DNA of 64,000 nucleotides from Nephrocerus scutellatus (lineage: Eukaryota > Arthropoda > Insecta > Diptera > Pipunculidae). The number at the start of each line of letters is the position of its first letter. The first letter of the stretch is position 1. Below, piece after piece: positions 57,260 through 64,000 of this stretch. The notes beneath the pieces were generated by a model, which did not search any database, was not told the DNA's origin, and saw nothing but the letters and a program-made list of their open reading frames with translations. The stretch lies in NCBI GenBank assembly GCA_947095585.1, contig OX352763.1:33467462-33531461 (forward strand), in the 5' to 3' direction. The translations under genes were made by a program, and so were the position numbers.

Positions 57260-58180
57260 CATACAAAATAATGTGTTTCTAATCTATTGAACTGCACTGT
57301 ATGTAGAAAATAAATAGCGTCTTCAGCTGAATGAACAGGCGCAAAAGAACTGCTTATCTCACCTTGGGGTTTCGTTTTTGTTTTTAATACAATAACGCCA
57401 CATGATATGCAACAACAAATATTGTAATCATATCTTCTTCATTTGTGTTGTTATTTATATTTTACAACATTAATATTCGCATATTGTGATCGCATCGCAT
57501 CACATTAAGGATATAGGATTTCTTTTCTCTGGCAAAGGTGTTAAATGTGGTACTCAGGAAAGGTGTTAAAGTTCTCTTAATTGCTGGGCTTATTTGTGTA
57601 CGTAATACATGTAGTTAGTATGTGTACGTTTCAGTTTTCTCTGTTTTGTTGCAGTCCCAGATAAGGCTAAAACTTCTCACTCAGCTTACATTCTGAATAA
57701 CCGAGTTACATTAAGTTATGGGCGCGAGTGGCATTAGTAAGAAAACAAAAAAAAAAACAAGAATTGCTATAATCCAATCACGGTCGGCGACCTCAATATT
57801 ATACCCGGCGATGAAACTTACGCTTGCAGGTATGACAGACCGACCACAACTCGCTTCGAATTTCCATAGTAGGTACTCGTATCATACAAGCGGCAGGCAG
57901 CAGGCGGTAAAAACAAACAGCCCCAAAATATAATAGTATAGTATAATATAAAATGCACTATAATGCAAATGACAAATGTATGTATATACATATAAACCAT
58001 AGTACTAGTAAATGTATGGGTCAGAAAACAACAATAAGAAAAAAAAAGAAAGAAAAGCGCTTACTTCAAATTTATCTTGAAATTGAAGCAAAAATGTGGG
58101 TGTGCAAGCGAAAATTTTCTTGGCGCCTTATACGTCGAATATCGAAATTCAAAACGAACGAAGAAAACAAAACACATTAC
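57260..58180. other. Intronic sequence, no gene
   Basis: AT-rich, with no feature supported. Confidence 0.4.
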
Positions 58181-58183
58181 AAT

Positions 58184-58337
<154 letters not shown>

Positions 58338-58675
58338 TAATAAATATAAATACTGACAGAGTCGCACAGTGCACAGTTGACTTTTACTTACACGTATACA
58401 ATGCAACTTTGTGCCCGGTTTACATGTACACCAAAATGTAGATAGATGCATGTTAAACGAAAGAAAGAAAGGAGCAACAAACGGGAAAGGCATTCTTTCA
58501 ATTCAATAAAAAGCGGAAAAAATCACTCGACGACGACGGAGCAAGTAGTCACTGAGAAATGTATTCCGTAATGTACACCACTCATGTAAAACAAATAAAA
58601 TATAATTATATTTAATTTGCATAAATTCCATAAGTTTTCACCTCTACGCAACACCTCAAGTTGCGGTGGTGCTGT

Positions 58676-58698
58676 GTCTGTCTGTCTGTCTGTCTTGT
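58676..58698. repeat. TCTG microsatellite
   Basis: Five to six units of TCTG. Confidence 0.85.
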
Positions 58699-58995
58699 CT
58701 GCCTGTTTGCTGGTACGTGAACAAGTACTATGAACAGGACTACTGATTGAACGTCAAATTACACAAACAAACACGCAGGCACGCACCCATTTTGTTTTAA
58801 AACTCATTGAAAAATATTAAAATACACATACGGTTGATCAATTAATATATATATATAAATACTTGTATACATATACTTATTAAATAAATGCACAGTGCAT
58901 ATTTATTTAATGAACTCGTTTAGGTTTTCGTGTTTGATGCTTGGCGCTTGATTTTTCTCTCAAATCGAATCCAATGCGCCTGTAACCAGTAACTA

Positions 58996-59632
58996 TTAGG
59001 GCGTGTTGAAAAGTAATCAACCTAGGCAACAATTCCATTTTTTCTCTCAGCATAGTTTTCTTTTCGATTAATGCATTTCGTGATATTTCAATTTTTTGAT
59101 ACGCTCCGGTTAATACGATTTCTCAAAGTCCCCAAAATAGGTCTCTGTTTCAGTGATGACTTCCTGACTCGACCCAAATCTCTTAGAGCGCTTTCGATTT
59201 GCTGGGTACAGTGAAGGTTTGGTGTTTCTACATTTCTACAGCGTTCTTGACGAGAGAAAGCACTATTAGGTTTTATTAGGTTAGGTTAGGTTACCACTGT
59301 TTCGACATTTTCTTTGTCTCTTTTTTCGTTCACGCTTACGAAATGGCGCTAAAACTCCTTTTTGTCGCTGTTGAGCATCGTCAAACACTTATTTTTGTGC
59401 TTGTTGTCAAAAGAAAGCAAACGTGGCACCCATCTGACAGATGGCTTTCTCAGTACCAAGTATTCATGCAATATTTATTCTTTATTCATTCACGTGAAAT
59501 ACACAGCCTGAGCAATTTCGCGTACCTTCACCAGTCAGAAAATTTGGCAGAAAACATTTGAAAGATAGTATATGTACAAAAGTCAACATTCCTTTGATAC
59601 TGGCAGGCCGATTACTTTTCAGTCCGCCCTCG
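58996..59632 (-). mobile_element. Degenerate 637-bp mariner derivative with TIRs and TA duplication
   Basis: The left end TTAGGGCGTGTTGAAAAG and the reverse complement of the right end, CGAGGGCGGACTGAAAAG, both continue TAATC, so 18 of 23 positions match. TA flanks each end (58994-58995 and 59633-59634). Inside, traces of mariner coding survive on the minus strand: CAAAATAGGTCTCTGTTTCA matches 22441-22460, and GCAAACGTGGCACCC matches 23042-23056. It is a non-autonomous internally deleted copy. Confidence 0.75.
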
Positions 59633-59639
59633 TATAAGT

Positions 59640-60345
59640 ATTCTCATACATAAGTGGAATTGGAGAGCTTGTACACTTCTACTCGTGCCTAATGATAATT
59701 GAATAATTGTCACCTTAGGTGAATAATATCGTCGTCGTGGTTTTGTGGTAGATTATATTTTTATTTATTTATCGTTATATCGTACTAGTATAATAGTACT
59801 AGTATATGTATCATATAGGTAGCCATAAGTGTCGATAAAATTGTAAATTTACGTTTACCAAGCGTTATGGTAACAATAAAACAAATCATTCGATGTAATG
59901 TAATTTTTATGACTTTATAACAATTATTTGTACGCATTAGACACCTCGACCTTATCATTAAGTGACGTTTACAATTATTGATATCTTAATACATTTAACT
60001 ACATTTCAAAGTTTATTGCCATAAAATATTTACTGCATTTATTTAACTGTTATTTAAAATCAACAAATTAAAATTACTTACGCTTTTAATAGCAATCATT
60101 TCCGTCCTGCTCCGCCTTGTGAACGACTAAAAGGCTGAAATTAGTAACGCTGACTGTTTCAATGACATTTTCTATAGAAAAGCAACAATTATAGTTCTCA
60201 ATTGCAATTAAATATTTTAATTAACTCGTTTGAAATTAACTCTAGTATAATTGATTGCCTTATATATTCAAAAGCAAAAGCCACACCATAATGAACTTTC
60301 GTCTTCTTAAGTATGTATATAAACTCGATTAAAAATGGTTCCAAA
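59640..60345. other. AT-rich intronic stretch, no gene
   Basis: Nothing recognisable. Confidence 0.4.
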
Positions 60346-60349
60346 AGTT

Positions 60350-61080
60350 CCCAAGAGTTAAAGCATGAATTATAATGGGCATTTGCGAGAAATTAAATAT
60401 TGGACCGCAACGGTCTGTCGCTCCAAATATTATTAATATTAATATTATTTGTCAGGATGAGCACTCATTTTCAATTAAAAACAAAAATTGTGTGGTTATA
60501 ATAGAGTTTAGCTCCGATTCGTTGTTTCTTTCACTTTCTCGCGCATAGAATCGAGCGCTGCAGGTCGCTCTTTACATGTGAAAATATGACATTTGTCTTT
60601 TGGATACGAAAAACAGAGACAAATACTAATGCCGGCAAGATTTCATTAAAACCATTTGTTTTACTTTTGCAAACATAAGCAAGCATTTCGTTAACATTTG
60701 ACACCAGTTCATGCCTGCGAAAGTCTTTTATAATCTACCCTTAAAACATTCGACCATACATATGACATTTGTCTATTGGATACGAAGAATAGAGACAAAT
60801 TCTAATGCAGGCAAAATTTCGTTATAACCATATGTTGTAATTTGGTAAACATTAGCAAGCATTTCATAAACATTTGACACTATTTCATGCCTGCGAAAGT
60901 CTATTATAATCGACCCTTACAACATCCGACCATAAATATGACTTTTGTATTTTGGATACGAAAAACAGAGGCAAAATTTCGTTATTACCATATATTGTAA
61001 TTTGGCAAAAATTAGCAAGCATTTCATTTGACATTTGACACTAGTCTACACATGCAAAAGTCTATTATAATCAACCATAA
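60350..61080 (+). repeat. Dispersed repeat family R176 with 176-bp tandem array
   Basis: A leader (60350-60587) matches the solo copy at 43.45 kb. Units then start at 60588, 60764 and 60940 with GACATTTGTCTTTTGGATAC or close variants, exactly 176 bp apart. The third unit ends near 61076 and has a short deletion after ACAGAGGCAAA. Each unit includes AGCAAGCATTTC, ATTTGACAC and CTATTATAATC. Confidence 0.85.
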
Positions 61081-61084
61081 TGTA

Positions 61085-62995
61085 TATAACTGTCTGTCAT
61101 CAGTTACAACCAAAGGTCTCGAGGAATAAAAACACTTTTTTTTTCGTTCAGCCTTTAAATCAATCTTTCCCCATAAAAACACTTCCCAATTTCCAGTAAG
61201 AAAGCCTAATAATTTTTTATCAAACGCTTTAATTGAAAATATTTACCCAAGATAAGAACCAAATGCTAAAATGTTAATTGCAAAAAGCAATTACAGTTTT
61301 GTTGTTATACGATTTCGAAATAAATTGAAGCAACCAGCAAGCAGTGCGAACGATGATGATGCGGGTTGCTTTTTTTTATTGTTTTGTTATATATTTTGTA
61401 TTGTTTGCTGGTGTTCACGCTCAGATTATTGATTTCATTTATATGTATATTTAGGATGGCGCCAGTCAATCATTAATATGTGTACTTTATTGATTTTTTG
61501 TTTTCGATTTGCTTCTTTTTTTTTGTTCAACAAGAATATAAAAACAATCTCTCTATTAATTGATTAATTTTTTTTTGTTGTTATTATTTATTATTGACTT
61601 TGGCGACATCCTCCTCGATTGCATCTTGCATTACAATTACGAGTGCATAATACGGAAAATTAAATAAATACAACAACACACTGATTACTGATTAACAAAT
61701 ATCGTAACAGCTTAGGAAAATTGTTTATTTTATTTAAATGTGTTTTGAACACAAATCCCAGCCTATTTACTTGATTGGAATTTGCTATCATTTCGCACAC
61801 GTACGTAAAACGAATTAACAACAGATCTTGTAACGTTTAATTGCCATGTTTCGCGCAATCCTTCAGGCTATTAAATCAAAATCAAGATGTGCAATTTTTT
61901 TGTCAGTTGTTATCCTCGCCGCATTTCTTAATATCACAATACATATATTCTCGTACATACAGGGGACGGCAATCGAAGTGTTACGAACTTCACGCAGCTG
62001 TATCTGCCAAACGGCTCATGACAGCGCGCTCATATTTTGACAAACAGTAGTCTGCTATGTTGTTTAAAAGTAAGTCTACGGAAGCAAATTGATATACATG
62101 GTATTTGAAAGGAATATTCAAAATTGAATTTAAACGTAACCGTTGCACTGTTTTTGTAATACAAAAAATTTGGTAACAACCGCTGGGCATTCTAACAAAA
62201 CTCAGCACTATCACACAAAGCTCATTTGACACAACAAAGTCACGTTCCAAATTTTATTTTTTCGCAACCATACTCTTCAGACTTTTCCATATGGTCCATT
62301 TTGGAGGCTAAGGTTTTGACAAAAAGATATGAAAGATATGCTCTTTGTAGAGAATGGATCAAAATACAAACAAGTCGTTTGTTCGTGCATCATGTGCAAT
62401 GCCTTCGCTATCATCCACGCCATTCTCATTCTCTAAAATTAACAAATTTTTTATAAAAATATTCATAAATGACGAAACGACAGTAACACTTCAATCGCCG
62501 ACCCCTGTATATGCATGTAGTATGAAAACTTTCAAGGAAAAGAGCAATACGTCAACTGTGCTCAACGGCACAAACGACATGAAAACATTTCAATTGAAAA
62601 TTCCATCGATTCATCATCATCGGTGTTTTAACTCCAATCATCTATACATAATAGTCTGAAGTACAAACAATAAATTGAACGAAAACGTGTAAATCAATGA
62701 CACGCGTAATTGTCAGACAAGATCAGCTCACCCGTCAGCACCTCAATAGCTCTCGTTGTGCACCACCTAATGTATTCGTCACTATGACACATATAGATGT
62801 ATGAGACGGGGAGAACCCTGTATGTAGTCAATTAAACTGCAATTGTTTCGTTTAGCAATGATTTTTATTTGAATGTCCGCCGCCGATGCGCGCACAATGT
62901 GTCCGTACCTGATTGGAAAATAATGTACAACAATTCCATTAGATACCCCATATATGATGAGGAAACAACATACGATCTACAAAACAGAGACTGTG
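61085..62995. other. AT-rich intronic stretch with one TM-like small frame
   Basis: A 64-codon plus frame at 61846-62040 has a hydrophobic CAIFLSVVILAAFLNITIHI segment. It has no other support. The remaining frames are chance. Confidence 0.35.
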
Positions 62996-63002
62996 TGCTA
63001 TC

Positions 63003-63036
63003 GATTTGATCGATCGATCGATCTATCGATCAAATC
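63003..63036. repeat. GATC-rich perfect inverted repeat
   Basis: GATTTGATCGAT (63003-63014) and its complement ATCGATCAAATC (63025-63036) are separated by 10 bp of GATC-type sequence, including CTATCGAT. Confidence 0.8.
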
Positions 63037-63039
63037 AAT

Positions 63040-64000
63040 TGAAATAGGCAATAAATGTAATGTAAAATTAATTAAAATCAGCGAAGTTCAAAGAAAAATG
63101 ACGAACGAGATTCACCGATGATAAATATCTGAGACAGCACCTCGGCCATAGCAACAACTATCTGTTAGCTCTTCGTCATACCAGAATACTCGCGTATAAT
63201 TAAGTATGTAAGAATATGACAAAAGGTGTTAAAATTTCGGGATAAAAAGTGTGCAGCCCGACATCGCATCGCACGCATCATCCATAAAAGATGATGATTA
63301 ATGTTGTTTTAAGGCTTTCTTGTTTTCTGCTTTGCCGTAAAGTTGTCTTTCCTTGCAGAGTTAGCTGCTTGCTTGTCCACACCACTGAGAAACCCAAAGA
63401 AGCCAGTGAAGGAATTTTTTTTTGTTTTCTTCGAAATTCCTTAAAAATATTCGTATGTATAATTTTGAAAGTGAATATGAGCACACGCCACTGTCTCGCG
63501 ATTGTCAGTGGCGGCCAAAGGATTGCGATTGTGCGGCAGGAAATGTATATATATTATATTTTAGTTTTTCTTTTTTTTTGCTTTTGCCGATTAAGAGAAA
63601 AATTATGAAACGAAAAATGTAGGAAGTAACAAGCTTTTTACACAAGCGACGACGACGTCATCCAAAAGCCTGAGTGGGCTTTTGGTTTTTTGCTAATCAA
63701 AAAATGTACGCAACTGGAATGGATTGAATTGATTTGGAAACCGAAGAGTGTGGGTTTTGTGAGCCCTGAGTCTTGTCGTCCCGCCTGGCCGATCGATTGA
63801 AGACCGACCGTTTATCGCTTTTTGTAGGTAGCGTTTTTCTCTGCAATACAATCAATTTCGATTTTAAAAACTAAGGACTAATAGTAACTTAAAATAAGCT
63901 AAGAAATAAATGGTTCTCGCAATTTTGACAGTTTGACTTTATGCGGGAAGCACAAAAACGCTTCAGCTTCGTCTTCGCCTGACGTTTACGAGTTCAGCCA
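63040..64000. other. Intronic sequence to the window end, no gene
   Basis: Short T-rich frames at 63291-63622 have no motif. The last 200 bp are mixed composition with no recognised feature. Confidence 0.4.

Noticed and set aside
59266..59290. TTAGG pentamer run, resembling the general insect telomere repeat
   Set aside because: Only three contiguous units plus one nearby, lying inside a mariner relic. Flies lack this telomere type, so chance is likelier.
62354..62659. 101-codon plus-strand frame
   Set aside because: Composition is typical of noncoding AT-rich DNA, with no signal peptide, domain or splice context.

Overview
The window looks like nuclear DNA of a higher dipteran, most plausibly a tephritid-type fruit fly. 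The sequence is AT-rich and dense with degenerate non-LTR retrotransposons and mariner-type DNA transposons. It has fly-style microsatellites (TAA, CAT, GT, TCTG) and at most one recognisable host coding exon. The order is a fair call from composition and repeat families; the genus cannot be settled from sequence alone. There is no bacterial-style operon, CRISPR array, rRNA or convincing tRNA gene.

Region 1 (about 1-35.3 kb) is a transposon graveyard. Fragments of at least four non-LTR (LINE) groups lie in both orientations: RTE-like copies with endonuclease plus reverse transcriptase (RT), R1/LOA-like copies, jockey-type copies, and jockey/CR1-like copies. Three tRNA-derived SINE-like heads are scattered among them. 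Other content is two arrays of a roughly 120-bp GC/AT-alternating minisatellite, a near-perfect 458-bp palindrome made of two facing MITE copies, two fused mariner relics, and a first copy of a deletion derivative of a mariner-type element. A GC-rich, GAGA-flanked stretch at 19.5-20.9 kb stands out as a possible promoter or 5' UTR of a host gene.

Region 2 (about 35.6-36.8 kb) holds the only good host-gene signal. An AT-rich 5' UTR-like leader is followed by an ATG in strong context at 36593, a 46-codon signal-peptide-encoding exon, and a consensus splice donor at 36732. I do not recognise the protein.

Region 3 (about 36.8-64 kb) is read as the 5' part of a very long first intron of that gene. 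No convincing coding exon follows inside the window. It carries microsatellites, a 278-bp MITE with 3-bp flanking duplications, and a dispersed repeat that becomes a 176-bp tandem array at 60.6 kb. It also carries several mariner/IS630-type relics, some with intact inverted repeats and TA duplications, and a weak copia-gag-like fragment. LINE copies are much rarer here than in region 1.

The main novelties are structural. The 120-bp minisatellite family also occurs inside a mariner transposase gene at 52.8-53.1 kb, so it appears to be mobile. A LINE RT segment is tandemly triplicated. Two distant copies of one transposon share the same 3' truncation point, and the 278-bp MITE has clean boundaries. 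All transposon genes seen here are broken.
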